Assembly (NCBI RefSeq): GCF_024054565.1
Contig: NZ_JAMXLR010000051.1
Coordinates: 248,001 to 312,000, forward strand
Source: Aeoliella straminimaris
GTDB lineage: Bacteria > Planctomycetota > Planctomycetia > Pirellulales > Lacipirellulaceae
Direction of reading: 5' to 3'
Length of the DNA stretch: 64,000 nt
Of the stretch, positions 26,905 to 35,416 are shown in pieces. The position numbers and the translations under genes are program-made. Below the pieces are notes generated by a model. It saw only the letters and a program-made list of their open reading frames with translations. It searched no databases and was not told the DNA's origin. How positions within the stretch are numbered: the stretch's first letter is position 1; the number at the start of each line of letters is the position of its first letter.

Positions 26905-27651
26905 ATGGACGATCGACTCAGCCAAATCGACACCATGTGGTCCGTGGTCCAGCAGGCCCACCGTCAGGAGGCCACCCAGTTTGCGGCCGCCCAGCAGCAG
27001 ATGCTCGACCGCTACGGCGGCGCGGTGCGTCGATACGCCCTGGCGGCCCTCCGCGACCCTGAAGCAGCCGACGAGGTGTTTCAGGAGTTCGCCCTGAAGT
27101 TCGTGCGCGGCGACTACGGCAAGGCCGATCCCACCAAGGGCCGCTTCCGCAGCTTCCTGAAAACGTCGCTGTACCACCTGATCGTCGACTACCAGCGCAA
27201 GCGGGTGAAGCAGCAGAAGCAGGCGGGACCGCTCATGGCCGACACGCCCGACGTGGCCGAGTCGTACCAGGCCCCCGACGACGAAGCGTTCCTCACCAGC
27301 TGGCGGGACGAACTGCTATCCCGCGTGTGGCAGGAGCTCGAAAAGGTCGAACTCACCACGGGCAAGCCCTACCACACGGTGCTGCGGATGCGGGTGGAGA
27401 ATCCCGACGTCCGTTCGCCCGAGCTGGCCGAAATTGTAAGCCGAGTGCTCAACAAACCAATGAAGGCTGGCGCGGTCCGCACCTCGCTGCACCGCGCCCG
27501 AGAGAAATTTGGCGACCTGCTGATCGACGAAGTGGCCCACTCCCTGTCGAACGCCACCCCCGAGTCGGTAGAGCAAGAGCTGATCGAACTCGACCTGTGG
27601 CAATACTGCAAACCGGCACTCGAGCGCCGGGAAGAGAGTGGTGAGGAATAG
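26905..27651 (+). CDS. ECF-type RNA polymerase sigma factor (planctomycete type)
   Basis: The 248-residue protein has a sigma region 2 (RRYALAALRDPEAADEVFQEFALKFVRGDY, about 42-72) followed by GRFRSFLKTSLYHLIVDYQRKR, typical of region 2.3-2.4. A region-4-like helix-turn-helix near 165-200 (ELAEIVSRVLNKPMKAGAVRTSLHRAREKF) is stretched compared with ordinary ECF factors. No anti-sigma gene is next to it; upstream is a divergent secreted-protein gene and downstream repeats. The kinase genes in the window are not adjacent. The start codon at 26905 is the first plausible ATG, and a second Met at residue 11 is possible. Confidence 0.85.
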   Translation: MDDRLSQIDTMWSVVQQAHRQEATQFAAAQQQMLDRYGGAVRRYALAALRDPEAADEVFQEFALKFVRGDYGKADPTKGRFRSFLKTSLYHLIVDYQRKRVKQQKQAGPLMADTPDVAESYQAPDDEAFLTSWRDELLSRVWQELEKVELTTGKPYHTVLRMRVENPDVRSPELAEIVSRVLNKPMKAGAVRTSLHRAREKFGDLLIDEVAHSLSNATPESVEQELIELDLWQYCKPALERREESGEE

Positions 27652-28010
27652 CTCTCAAACCCGGGGCGGCACTTCGGTTCGTCCCTCACCGGCATTTGCC
27701 CCGGGCTACCCTCTTACGCCCCTCCGGGGCTGGTGCCTGGCGATTTCGACTCGTCTCGCACATTCGTGTCGATCGGCGTACAGCTGTGGCTGGGACTAAG
27801 CGTGAACGATAGCCGCGGCTTTCTCTTCTCTGCTTGCTCTGTTGCCTACTGTTCAAACACAAGTGGCTCAGATGTCAAAAAGTCGCCGTAGATATTGTGC
27901 GGGGGTGCGATCTAATGAGGGTGCGCCAGTTCGTAGCTACCGTCGCCAGACGGTGGATGCCGTGCCGACGACGGTGGCAATTGGACCCGTGGCACTGACA
28001 TCGCGTGTGC
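27652..28010. other. Intergenic stretch with the first 105-bp direct repeat
   Basis: Between the sigma factor stop and the RAYT element. The first 200 bases show no feature beyond ordinary non-coding sequence; the rest contains the direct repeat at about 27877-27981 and the left end of the RAYT element from about 27987. Confidence 0.6.
27877..27981. repeat. 105-bp direct repeat, left copy
   Basis: It starts AAAAAGTCGCCGTAGATATT and ends at GACGACGGTGGCAATT, and is almost identical to 28768-28871, with only a few substitutions. Inside is a small hairpin CCGTC-GCCA-GACGG. The repeats flank the RAYT gene 890 bases apart. Partial related copies are at about 1160-1190 and, reversed, at 39858-39888. 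Confidence 0.9.
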
Positions 28011-28027
28011 CACTGGCTCTGCCAGTG
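28011..28027. repeat. REP hairpin, left end of the RAYT element
   Basis: Perfect 7-bp stem CACTGGC/GCCAGTG with loop TCT, right after the transposase stop codon (minus-strand gene). The same stem occurs at the other end of the element and in the deletion derivatives, as expected of REP sequences recognised by their RAYT. Confidence 0.85.
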
Positions 28028-28031
28028 TAGG

Positions 28032-28637
28032 CTAACTGTGTTCGGTTTGCACACCGCTGCGGTCAAACCACTGGGGCGACGGCTTGGTCAGAGGTGGTAG
28101 TGCGGGGTCCACGATGTTTTCGAGGTAGTATCTTGCACTCGACCACTTCCTATCGGTAGCCCGTTTACACAACCCTCGTTTTACGGGATTCATGTGGATG
28201 TCGTCGATGCTAGCCTCGATCGCTTGGGCGCTGAACAGGTTCCGATCAAAACCCGGGCCTTCTTGCCAAAACCGGAAGCAGGTCTTCCCCGGTCGTTCAC
28301 GAACCATCAATCGGCTGAGCAGGGGGGCCTGATTCTGCACGAGTATCTGCTTCACGGCCTTGGACGCCGGTTGTTTTGTCCGAGCGAGTAGCCGGCTGAC
28401 TTCAGCATCGGAACTACTCGGATGCACCAGCAGATGAACGTGTTCAGGCATGAACACGAATGCCACGAGCTCGAACTTCTCTTCGTCACATGCCGAGGAG
28501 AGACTGCTGGCCAGTATCCCTTGCCAGACATCGTTCGTCAGCAGTGGCATCCGCCGATAACAAGAAAAGGTCAGCTCGTGCAGATGGCCACGACCGTCAA
28601 AGTGCCGAACTCGCTTTCGATGGGGCTCTCCAGGCAT
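28032..28637 (-). CDS. REP-associated tyrosine transposase (Y1_Tnp / IS200-like)
   Basis: The 201-residue protein has the HUH motif EHVHLLVHP (His66, His68), LARTKQPASKAVKQ, the conserved IHMNPVKRGLC (about 147-157) and the late WSSARYYL. In family members known to me the residue before IHxNPV is the nucleophilic tyrosine; here the codon is GAC (Asp146), which a single change from TAC would explain. The enzyme may therefore be inactive. I start at the ATG at 28637, where the family-like part begins; upstream in-frame sequence belongs to the REP end. It would act on the flanking hairpins. Confidence 0.85.
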   Translation of the reverse strand: MPGEPHRKRVRHFDGRGHLHELTFSCYRRMPLLTNDVWQGILASSLSSACDEEKFELVAFVFMPEHVHLLVHPSSSDAEVSRLLARTKQPASKAVKQILVQNQAPLLSRLMVRERPGKTCFRFWQEGPGFDRNLFSAQAIEASIDDIHMNPVKRGLCKRATDRKWSSARYYLENIVDPALPPLTKPSPQWFDRSGVQTEHS

Positions 28638-28657
28638 TGCTCCATGGTAGTTCAAAA

Positions 28658-28674
28658 CACTGGCGAAGCCAGTG
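28658..28674. repeat. REP hairpin, right end of the RAYT element
   Basis: Perfect 7-bp stem CACTGGC/GCCAGTG with loop GAA, 20 bases upstream of the transposase start. Together with the hairpin at 28011-28027 it brackets the gene. Confidence 0.85.
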
Positions 28675-28767
28675 GCACACAAGATATCACCGGTAGCCAG
28701 TGCCACCCCGCCGTAGCTACGCGCTTCTGTGGCACGTTCTCTGGTCGACAGAAAATGCTGCGTGTAA

Positions 28768-28871
28768 AAAAGTCGCCGTAGATATCGTGCGGGGGTGTGA
28801 TCTAATGAGGGTGCGCCAGTTCGTAGCTACCGTCGCCAGACGGTGGATGCCATGCCGACGACGGTGGCAAT
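28768..28871. repeat. 105-bp direct repeat, right copy
   Basis: Matches 27877-27981 from AAAAAAGTCGCCGTAGATAT through GACGACGGTGGCAATC. It is in the same orientation, on the other side of the RAYT element. It is preceded by CTGCGTGT, as in the partial copies at 1155 and 39888 (reverse). Confidence 0.9.
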
Positions 28872-28930
28872 CGCGAGCGCCATGCGGCCTGGCGAAGGCC
28901 TCCACGCTCTGGCGAGCGTAGCTACGCGCT

Positions 28931-29119
28931 GGGGTTTTGTCCCCATGGACAAAAAACATGCGGGGAACAACGCGCGGGGTTATGTCGCACCCGGTGGTTA
29001 GTTGGGCCTGGAAAACAAGGAGTTTCGCCACTTGGGTGGGACCAAAACGCGATGAGTTTTGGGTCCATGAATGTAGATCCCCAGGGGTTGGCCCAAAACG
29101 AAACTGGCCCAAAACACTG
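28931..29119 (+). repeat. Dispersed repeat family 'TTTTGGGCC', copy 2
   Basis: This copy shares long near-identical blocks with the reverse complement of 39470-39660: ACATGCGGGGAACAACGCG, TTTCGCCACTTGGGTGGGAC, CATGAATGTAGATCCC and TTGGCCCAAAACGAAACTG. It has the same order of blocks as 1431-1557. Confidence 0.85.
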
Positions 29120-29383
29120 CTTTGGAGATTTGTTGAGCGTATTCTCAGGCTAGCGATCGAGGCAGGGGCAAAATCGAGACCATGCTATCCGATTCACACG
29201 CTGCTAGCACTCGCCAGAGTGTAGCCGATTCAGTGCCATTGACCGGCCGCGGGGCAACTCCTAATCTCCGCGCGGTCAATTACCACATGGCCCGCTGCCA
29301 ACGCCCCGATTCCACCCCATTCGCCGGTCGTTGCTTGCCAGGCCATCGGTCATACAGTTCCCCTCAGCCCCAAGGTTGCTACG

Positions 29384-30604
29384 ATGTCCGCTGCTGCTCC
29401 CAAACCTGTTCCGATGCTCGATGTGAATCGTCAGAACGCTCCGCTGTTGCCGGAGATCGATGCGGCGATCGCGGAGGTTACGCGCACCGGAACGTTCATC
29501 AATGGGCCGGCCTGCCGGGAGTTTGAAGAAGCCGTAGCCGCTCAGGTGGGTGTGGATCACGCCATCGGGTGTGCCTCGGGCAGCGACGCCCTGCTGCTGC
29601 CGCTGATGGCCGAGAACATTGGTCCTGGCGACGAAGTGCTGCTGCCGAGCTTTACGTTCTTCGCCACCGCTGGCGCGGTCGCCCGATTGGGCGCGAAGCC
29701 GGTGTTCGTCGACATCTTGCCCGACACGTTCAACATCGATCCCGAAGATGCTGCCCGTAAGATCACGCCAGCCACCAAGGCGATGATCCCAGTCCACTTG
29801 TTCGGCCAGGCAGCCGACATGAAGTCGCTGATGGCGCTAGCCGAAGAGCACAACCTGGTGGTGATCGAAGACGCTTGTCAGGCGATTGGCGCCACGGCCG
29901 GTGGCGTGGCCGCCGGTGGTATCGGCCACTACGGCGCGTTCAGCTTCTACCCCACCAAGAACCTGGGTGGCATGGGCGATGGTGGCATGATTACCACCAA
30001 CAACGCCGAGAAGGCGGACGTGATTCAGCGTCTCCGCAACCACGGTCAGCACCCGCGTTACTACCATCACCTGGTCGGCGTGAACAGCCGACTAGACGCC
30101 ATTCAAGCGGCCGTGCTGAACGTGAAGATGCAATACCTGACCGAATGGGCCGAAGCCCGCCGCGCCCACGCCGATCGCTACACCAGCGAACTCAAATCGC
30201 GCAAGGTGTCGCTCGGTCTGCCGATGGTTACCTCGGGTGTGTCGAGCGTGTGGAACCAGTACACGGTGCGTGTCGCTGATGGCCAGCGCGATGCATTGCA
30301 ACAGGCCTTGAACGCCGTTGGCATTGGCTCGGCCATTTACTACCCGGTACCGCTGCACCTGCAAGGCTGCTTCGAATCGCTGGGCTACAGCGAAGGCGAC
30401 TTGCCTCACACCGAGCAGGCAGCCCAGGAAGTGTTGTCGCTGCCGATGTTCCCGGAAATGACCACCGAGGAACAAGACCGCGTGGTCGCCGCCGTGGCCG
30501 AGTTCAACCAGAGTGGCAGCACCACCGCTGCTCCGGCATCGGTGCCGATGAACACCCCGGCGGCCGGTGCGAATGTCGACCTGCCGAGTTCGAAGGCTGG
30601 CTAA
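29384..30604 (+). CDS. DegT/DnrJ/EryC1/StrS family PLP aminotransferase
   Basis: The 406-residue enzyme is a sugar aminotransferase of the DegT family. The PLP lysine is in FSFYPTKNLGG (about residue 191), preceded by VVIEDACQAIGA (Asp/Gln that hold the cofactor) and NGPACREFEE near the N-terminus. It probably converts a keto-sugar nucleotide to an amino-sugar for surface polysaccharide or glycoprotein, but no other sugar gene is adjacent. The last about 35 residues (Ala/Pro-rich) extend beyond the usual family end. A terminator follows 30 bases after the stop. Confidence 0.92.
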   Translation: MSAAAPKPVPMLDVNRQNAPLLPEIDAAIAEVTRTGTFINGPACREFEEAVAAQVGVDHAIGCASGSDALLLPLMAENIGPGDEVLLPSFTFFATAGAVARLGAKPVFVDILPDTFNIDPEDAARKITPATKAMIPVHLFGQAADMKSLMALAEEHNLVVIEDACQAIGATAGGVAAGGIGHYGAFSFYPTKNLGGMGDGGMITTNNAEKADVIQRLRNHGQHPRYYHHLVGVNSRLDAIQAAVLNVKMQYLTEWAEARRAHADRYTSELKSRKVSLGLPMVTSGVSSVWNQYTVRVADGQRDALQQALNAVGIGSAIYYPVPLHLQGCFESLGYSEGDLPHTEQAAQEVLSLPMFPEMTTEEQDRVVAAVAEFNQSGSTTAAPASVPMNTPAAGANVDLPSSKAG

Positions 30605-30632
30605 CAGCCGGCTCGTCAATCCGGTAATGACC

Positions 30633-30678
30633 AATGACCAAGAACCGGCGAACCTGCCGTTCTTGGTCATTGTTTTTT
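30633..30678 (+). terminator. Rho-independent terminator
   Basis: Arm AATGACCAAGAAC at 30633-30645 pairs with GTTCTTGGTCATT at 30659-30671, closed further by CGGC/GCCG-type pairs, and is followed by six T. It terminates the aminotransferase transcript. The AATGACCAATGACC lead-in resembles the inverted repeats at 56567 and 56974. Confidence 0.9.
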
Positions 30679-30683
30679 GAGGC

Positions 30684-30881
30684 CTACTCCAGCCGCCCTT
30701 TGACTTCCTTCTCGCGCCGGACTGGCTGAAGCGTAATCAGCATGCCAAGCACCACGCATAGAAGCACCAGCCCCCAAGCCAGGCTATCCTTCATCGTGGC
30801 AGCAAGCGGCAGAACGAAATGGGCAAAGGTGCTGGCGAGCATCGCTGGAAATCCGGTGCTGGGGAGGGAAGTCGAGACCAA
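30684..30881 (-). CDS. Small hypothetical membrane protein (65 aa)
   Basis: The product has a hydrophobic first half (about 10-30) and a clear transmembrane helix (LAWGLVLLCVVLGMLITL, about 34-51) followed by a charged tail RREKEVKGRLE. A shorter start at Met30 keeps only the second helix plus tail. The helix-plus-charged-tail pattern is plausible for a small membrane protein, but no family is assigned. The stop lies only a few bases from the aminotransferase terminator, and the gene converges on it. Confidence 0.55.
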   Translation of the reverse strand: MVSTSLPSTGFPAMLASTFAHFVLPLAATMKDSLAWGLVLLCVVLGMLITLQPVRREKEVKGRLE

Positions 30882-31011
30882 GCTCCATTCTACTTACGCC
30901 CGCCGGCGGTGCCAAATGCCCCCGCCACTGGCGTAAACGGGGCATCTGCCTTGCATCGCTGGAGGTCGCCCCCCAGCAGGGCCGGGCGAGCGACCACGGC
31001 GCACCGACGAA

Positions 31012-31491
31012 TCACTCGTCGTCGTCATCCTCTTCGTCGTCGGCGTCGTCCGCATCGTCGTCGCCCTCGACCGGCTTGCGAAGTTCCTCGACCTCGCCAC
31101 CCGGGAACTTTCGGTCGGCGATCCGCTCGTTGTAGGTGGGCGAGCTTTCGTCGTCGGGATCCGAGTGCATCTTGCCCACCTTGGTGAGCCATTCGGCGAT
31201 CTTCTCGTTGTCTTTCTTGTCGTCCTCGGTCAAGTTGCCGACGAAGTGCTGACCGTAGGGATTGTAGTTGTGCCGCTTCTTTCCCTGATGGCACACCAGA
31301 CAACGATCCTTGCCCTTGGCCACCAGTTTGATGTAGGCCTTGTTCTCGGGCGACTTATCATCCTTGTCGATGTACATCTCGACCCACTGCTTCTGGAACT
31401 GAACATGGGCCATCGAGCTCTGAGCGCCCAGCACCACCAGCAGCACCGCCAACAAAGTCGAATCCAAGCGTCGCATCAACTCACCTCTCAT
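31012..31491 (-). CDS. Exported protein with one CxxCH heme-binding motif
   Basis: This 159-residue protein has a signal peptide ending SSMA-H (about residue 28) and one CLVCH motif (about 64-68) in a basic, His-rich stretch (KKRHNYNPYGQHF). The latter half is charged, and the last about 18 residues are almost only Asp and Glu. The single c-type heme site suggests a small electron carrier or heme sensor outside the cytoplasm. The full cytochrome c fold, including an obvious distal Met ligand, is not evident, so the exact role is open. Confidence 0.75.
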   Translation of the reverse strand: MRGELMRRLDSTLLAVLLVVLGAQSSMAHVQFQKQWVEMYIDKDDKSPENKAYIKLVAKGKDRCLVCHQGKKRHNYNPYGQHFVGNLTEDDKKDNEKIAEWLTKVGKMHSDPDDESSPTYNERIADRKFPGGEVEELRKPVEGDDDADDADDEEDDDDE

Positions 31492-31905
31492 TGGAAGACT
31501 GATTTCAAGCTAACACTGCGGACTTCAGACTCCGCAACGCGTCCCCCTAAGCATAGTTTGCCGCCGCGGCCGTTGCGAGCGACCGGGGCCAGTAGTAACT
31601 GGCGGACGCTATCTTATAGAGGCCGAAAGAGCTTCAAGCTGCCGGATAAACCGAAAAGGTTGCGGAGAATGTCGGAAATCCGACCTGTCTGCCCCCCCCC
31701 GCCTGCGCTCAGGGTGGCCTCGGAGAGAACTTCCGCCGGCAAGCAGCCTCTCCACCGCCACCGTACTGGTCGCCCCTCGCGGGAGGTTTCTCCGCACATC
31801 ATTGTGTGCCAGGAGGTCATCAAGTCCGAAAAAAGCTGCTAGACTGGTCATGAACCGACAAAATCCAGGGGGCGGCGGGTCGAGGAGCAACACCACGGTG
31901 CTTGC
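31492..31905. other. Divergent intergenic region
   Basis: 414 bases between the heme protein and the kinase gene. There is a run of ten C at 31685-31694. I see no palindrome or gene here, though the frame at 31906 could extend non-canonically. Both promoters must be in it. Confidence 0.45.
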
Positions 31906-33936
31906 ATGGGATCGTGCGCCCATGCCTGGCCACCGCGCAGGCACTCTACCGCCCGCAGTCTGCCAGGCAGCGACGCCGGAGTAGCCGTGTCCAGCGATCC
32001 CGACCACACCGATGTGCGCCTCGCCAGCGAGAGCGACACCTACCAGCCCACCGGCGAGGCGCCGAGTCTTCCGCCACCGCTGCCAGCACGCAAAATTGTA
32101 AAGACCGTGCCCTACAGCGGCTCGATTCGCACGGCAACCGACGTCATGAAGCGGGGCGATCGGATTGACGACTTCGAGGTCGAAGCCGTGCTCGGTCGCG
32201 GAGCGTTTGGCGTCGTGTACCTGGCCCGGCAACTGTCGCTCGACCGCCAGGTGGCCCTGAAGGTGGCCGCCAATGCTGGCAGCGAGGGCCGCACCATGGC
32301 CCGGCTCGAGCACACGAACATCGTCCAGGTGTTCAGCGAAACCATCGACCAGAGCGGCGAACTGCGGCTGCTGTGCATGCAACTGGTGCCCGGCGCGCCG
32401 CTGGACGCCGTGATCAACGACCTGGCACAGATCCGCACCGCCCGCGGTCACTGGAGCGGGGCCGATGTGCTGGCCTCGGTCGATACGCGTTCGAAGCTCA
32501 CCGACATCTTCGACCCTTCGGCCCTTCGCGACCGCGAAGCTCTGGCCGACATGGACGACCTGGAAGCCGCCTGCTGGATTGGCGCCCGGCTGTCCGAGGC
32601 CGTCGACTACGCCCACCGCCAGGGTGTACTGCACCGCGATATCAAGCCAGCGAACGTACTGGTGAACCGCTATGGCCAGCCCATGCTGGCAGACTTCAAC
32701 ATTTCGTTTCAATCGCTCGACGAGAACAGCTCGGCCGACGAGCGGTTCGGTGGCACCCTGGCCTACATGGCACCCGAACACCTCGAAGCGTTCAATCCTT
32801 CGACCGACGTCACAGCGGCGGCGGTGGACGAGCGATCCGATATCTACTCGCTGGGCATCGTGCTGGGCGAACTGCTGTATGGCCGCAGCCCGCTGGCCTC
32901 GCCGCCGCGGTGCGACAATCGCCTGGTATACCTCGAACGACTCGCGGCATGTCGTGCCGTGGCGCCGCCCGAGGTGATCGAAGGGGCCGGCAACGCCGTC
33001 AAAGCGTTCAGCTACACGATCGCCCGCTGCCTGGATCCCGATCCCGAGAAGCGTTACGCCACCGGCGCCGAGTTGGCCGAGGCACTCGACGGCGTCCGCG
33101 AACTGCGCAAGCACGAGCGGAGCTCGCGGGGCAATGGCTGGCTGGTTCGAGCCGTGAAAAAGCATCCCATGCGGTGGGTGGTCATCTTCTCGCTGTTCCC
33201 CCAGTTCCTCGGTAGCTTGTTCAACATTGGCTACAACGCCACGCAGATCTGCACGCATTTCACGGAAGAACAGCACGACGCATTCCATCGGCTGGTGATT
33301 GCCTACAATGTGATCGTGTACCCGCTAGCCATTGCGGCAGGCGTGGCCATCTTGCTACCGCTACATCGCATCTGGCAACAACTGGTAAGCAAGGAACCCG
33401 TAGAGCAATCCAAGCTCGATTGGGCTCGCCGCCGGTCCCTCAAACTGCCCATGTGGCTATTGGCCGTGGCCGCGATGGGCTGGCTGCCAGGCGGTTTTAT
33501 CTTTCCCTGGCTAATCGAGCGCATGACCGGCTCGTCACCACCGGGCCTTTATTGGCATTTCTTCTTGTCGTTCACCATCTCGGGCTTGATCGCGGTGGCC
33601 TACTCGCTGTGCGGCGTGCAGTACGCCGTGCTGCGAGGTCTCTATCCGAGGCTCTGGCCACGAGCGGAGAAATTCCGCGAGACTGCAAACGAGGAACTTC
33701 CCAACACTTGGTGGCGGCTTGTCCTGATGGTGGGACTCGCCGCAACGATTCCGACGTTCGCATCGTGGACCATCCAGTACCTTGCACCTGATCGCAACGA
33801 TGACTTTCTATTCCTGCTGACCTCCGCTCTCGACATGGTCGGATACGCCGGTCTGGCCCTTACCGCCTGGGCAAGTGTTAAACTATCGCGTCTAATGGAC
33901 AACATCATGGGAATCGACCAACGACGGATAACGTAG
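31906..33936 (+). CDS. Serine/threonine protein kinase fused to a six-helix membrane domain
   Basis: The kinase domain (about residues 85-400) has GRGAFGVVYLA, VALKVA, HRDIKPANVLV and MAPEH. The usual DFG is DFN (ADFNISFQ), a change seen in some planctomycete kinases; Mg-binding Asp is kept. An insert of about 50 residues sits between the hinge and the catalytic loop. The C-terminal 240 residues hold about six transmembrane helices (WVVIFSLFPQFLGSLF onward) and no recognisable domain. An in-frame GTG at 31987 with CGGAG upstream is a good alternative start, since residues 1-27 look non-conserved. Confidence 0.9.
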   Translation: MGSCAHAWPPRRHSTARSLPGSDAGVAVSSDPDHTDVRLASESDTYQPTGEAPSLPPPLPARKIVKTVPYSGSIRTATDVMKRGDRIDDFEVEAVLGRGAFGVVYLARQLSLDRQVALKVAANAGSEGRTMARLEHTNIVQVFSETIDQSGELRLLCMQLVPGAPLDAVINDLAQIRTARGHWSGADVLASVDTRSKLTDIFDPSALRDREALADMDDLEAACWIGARLSEAVDYAHRQGVLHRDIKPANVLVNRYGQPMLADFNISFQSLDENSSADERFGGTLAYMAPEHLEAFNPSTDVTAAAVDERSDIYSLGIVLGELLYGRSPLASPPRCDNRLVYLERLAACRAVAPPEVIEGAGNAVKAFSYTIARCLDPDPEKRYATGAELAEALDGVRELRKHERSSRGNGWLVRAVKKHPMRWVVIFSLFPQFLGSLFNIGYNATQICTHFTEEQHDAFHRLVIAYNVIVYPLAIAAGVAILLPLHRIWQQLVSKEPVEQSKLDWARRRSLKLPMWLLAVAAMGWLPGGFIFPWLIERMTGSSPPGLYWHFFLSFTISGLIAVAYSLCGVQYAVLRGLYPRLWPRAEKFRETANEELPNTWWRLVLMVGLAATIPTFASWTIQYLAPDRNDDFLFLLTSALDMVGYAGLALTAWASVKLSRLMDNIMGIDQRRIT

Positions 33937-33980
33937 GGGTCCCAACAGCCGGGCCGCCGCGCGGTCCGTGAACCAGAGAA

Positions 33981-35261
33981 GTGGCAACGCGATTGGCTCG
34001 GGACACACACCACCGAACGACCCGACCGATCCGCCGGGCCATGTGGCTGGCCAACGCCAATGCTGCGGTGTGGGCCACGGGCAACGGGCTGGTCAGCACC
34101 ACCCTGGTGATCTACCTGGCGCTCGAGCTGGGTGCATCCGGTATCGAGGTCAGCCTGGTCCGCGCCGCGCCCACATTGATCGGGGTGCTGCGACTCGCCT
34201 CTCCGGTGCTGATGACCTCGGGCCGCAAGCGGAAAGCGGTTTGCATCGCGTGCTACCTGGCGAGCGCCCTGGTACTGACCTTGCTGCCAGCGGTGGCGCC
34301 GCACCATGTAATGGCATCGGTCGGCTGTTGGTCGCTGTACCACTTGCTGGAGTACGTCGCCACGGTGGCCCTGTGGAGTTGGCTGGGCGATTGGATGCCG
34401 CCGGTCATTCGCGGTCGGCTGATTGGTTGGCGCGAACGCTTTCTGGTAGCCGGTCGCATTGTGGGCGTCGTGGCCAGCATGCTGCTGGACACGCTGTGGA
34501 GCCAGCTCGATCCGACTGCGCCTCGCTGGGTGCCACTCTCGTGGTCGGCCGGCGTGGGGGCTGCGATGATGGTGCTGGCCGTGGTACCGCTCTGGTGGCT
34601 GGCGCCGCGGACCCGCAAGGTGCCCCCTGCCCCACGGCGAGTATGGCACGACATCCGCCGCGCGCTAACGGACCGGGCGTATCGTCGACTGCTTGTCTAC
34701 TCCTTCTGGATCGCCTTTGCCAACGGCGTGACCGGTACGGCGCAGGCGCTCTACCCCGCCCGGGTGCTTGGCATCAGCTACACGCAAATGCAAGCCTTGC
34801 GATCGACGATGTACGCGGGCCAAACCGCCATTGCACCAACGTGCGGTTGGTGGATAGATCGCTTTGGACCGCGGCGACTGATGGTCGCAGCGCAGTTGGT
34901 GGTCGCCACGGGACCATTGTTCTACTTCATGGCGTCCGCCGATCTTCCCTGGTGGATTGTGGGCGCGTGGTTGGTATGGATGGCGTATGCACCGCTGAAT
35001 GTGGGACTCGACACACTCAAACTTCGCCTGATCCCCACCGATGGCAATGCGCCGCCGTTGGCGGTGTACCAATCGGTGAGCGATCTGGCACACGGCGCCA
35101 CACTCATTATCGGAGGCGTGCTATTCGACCTGCTGACGTCGGGCGATACCCCACCCCTGGAGCTGTACGCGGGGTTATTCCTGTTGGGCTGGCTGCTGAG
35201 AACGAGTGCCGCACCACTCGCCTGGCGTGTGCCGGAGCACCGCACAGGTGGCGAAATCTGA
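33981..35261 (+). CDS. Major facilitator superfamily transporter
   Basis: The 426-residue integral membrane protein has about 12 hydrophobic segments in two halves joined by a charged loop (about residues 205-225). The loop-2 MFS-like motif is weak (SGRKRKAVC after helix 2), and its counterpart WWIDRFGPRRLMV in the second half is clearer. The substrate cannot be read. It starts 45 bases after the kinase stop on the same strand, so the two may share a transcript. Met21 (WLANANAAV) is an alternative start closer to the first helix. Confidence 0.85.
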   Translation: MATRLARDTHHRTTRPIRRAMWLANANAAVWATGNGLVSTTLVIYLALELGASGIEVSLVRAAPTLIGVLRLASPVLMTSGRKRKAVCIACYLASALVLTLLPAVAPHHVMASVGCWSLYHLLEYVATVALWSWLGDWMPPVIRGRLIGWRERFLVAGRIVGVVASMLLDTLWSQLDPTAPRWVPLSWSAGVGAAMMVLAVVPLWWLAPRTRKVPPAPRRVWHDIRRALTDRAYRRLLVYSFWIAFANGVTGTAQALYPARVLGISYTQMQALRSTMYAGQTAIAPTCGWWIDRFGPRRLMVAAQLVVATGPLFYFMASADLPWWIVGAWLVWMAYAPLNVGLDTLKLRLIPTDGNAPPLAVYQSVSDLAHGATLIIGGVLFDLLTSGDTPPLELYAGLFLLGWLLRTSAAPLAWRVPEHRTGGEI

Positions 35262-35416
35262 GCCGGTTGCCTTACATCGGGCCGCACCAGCAGCTAAAAT
35301 CGAAACCTCGTCGGCGAACCCATGTTGTTCTTCTCGCCGACGTACCCCTCTTATCCAGAGTCTTCGTGGCCATGCTGCACCCTGGCCACGAGAAACAGTA
35401 AGGCGAGGAAATCTGA

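Larger units (their letters stand above)
27987..28707 (-). mobile_element. REP-associated tyrosine transposase (RAYT) element
   Basis: The element consists of a transposase gene bounded by two-hairpin ends. Each end has an outer GTGGCACTG-type segment and an inner perfect hairpin: CACTGGC-TCT-GCCAGTG at 28011-28027 on the left and CACTGGC-GAA-GCCAGTG at 28658-28674 on the right. The ends are inverted relative to each other. Two shortened copies elsewhere in the window (39903-40119, 42137-42353) contain the same ends, which defines the borders. Confidence 0.85.
28708..29383. other. Repeat-rich intergenic stretch
   Basis: Contains the right 105-bp direct repeat (28768-28871), a short divergent piece related to it, and a TTTTGGGCC family copy (28931-29119). 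From 29120 to the aminotransferase start nothing stands out. No gene is supported. Confidence 0.65.

Noticed and set aside
26905..28637. Sigma factor controlling the RAYT element
   Set aside because: They are convergent, separated by repeats, and nothing links them functionally.
31609..33288. Long minus-strand open frame of 559 codons opposite the kinase gene
   Set aside because: The plus-strand frame has complete kinase motifs; the opposite frame is a by-product of GC-rich third positions and lacks any domain.
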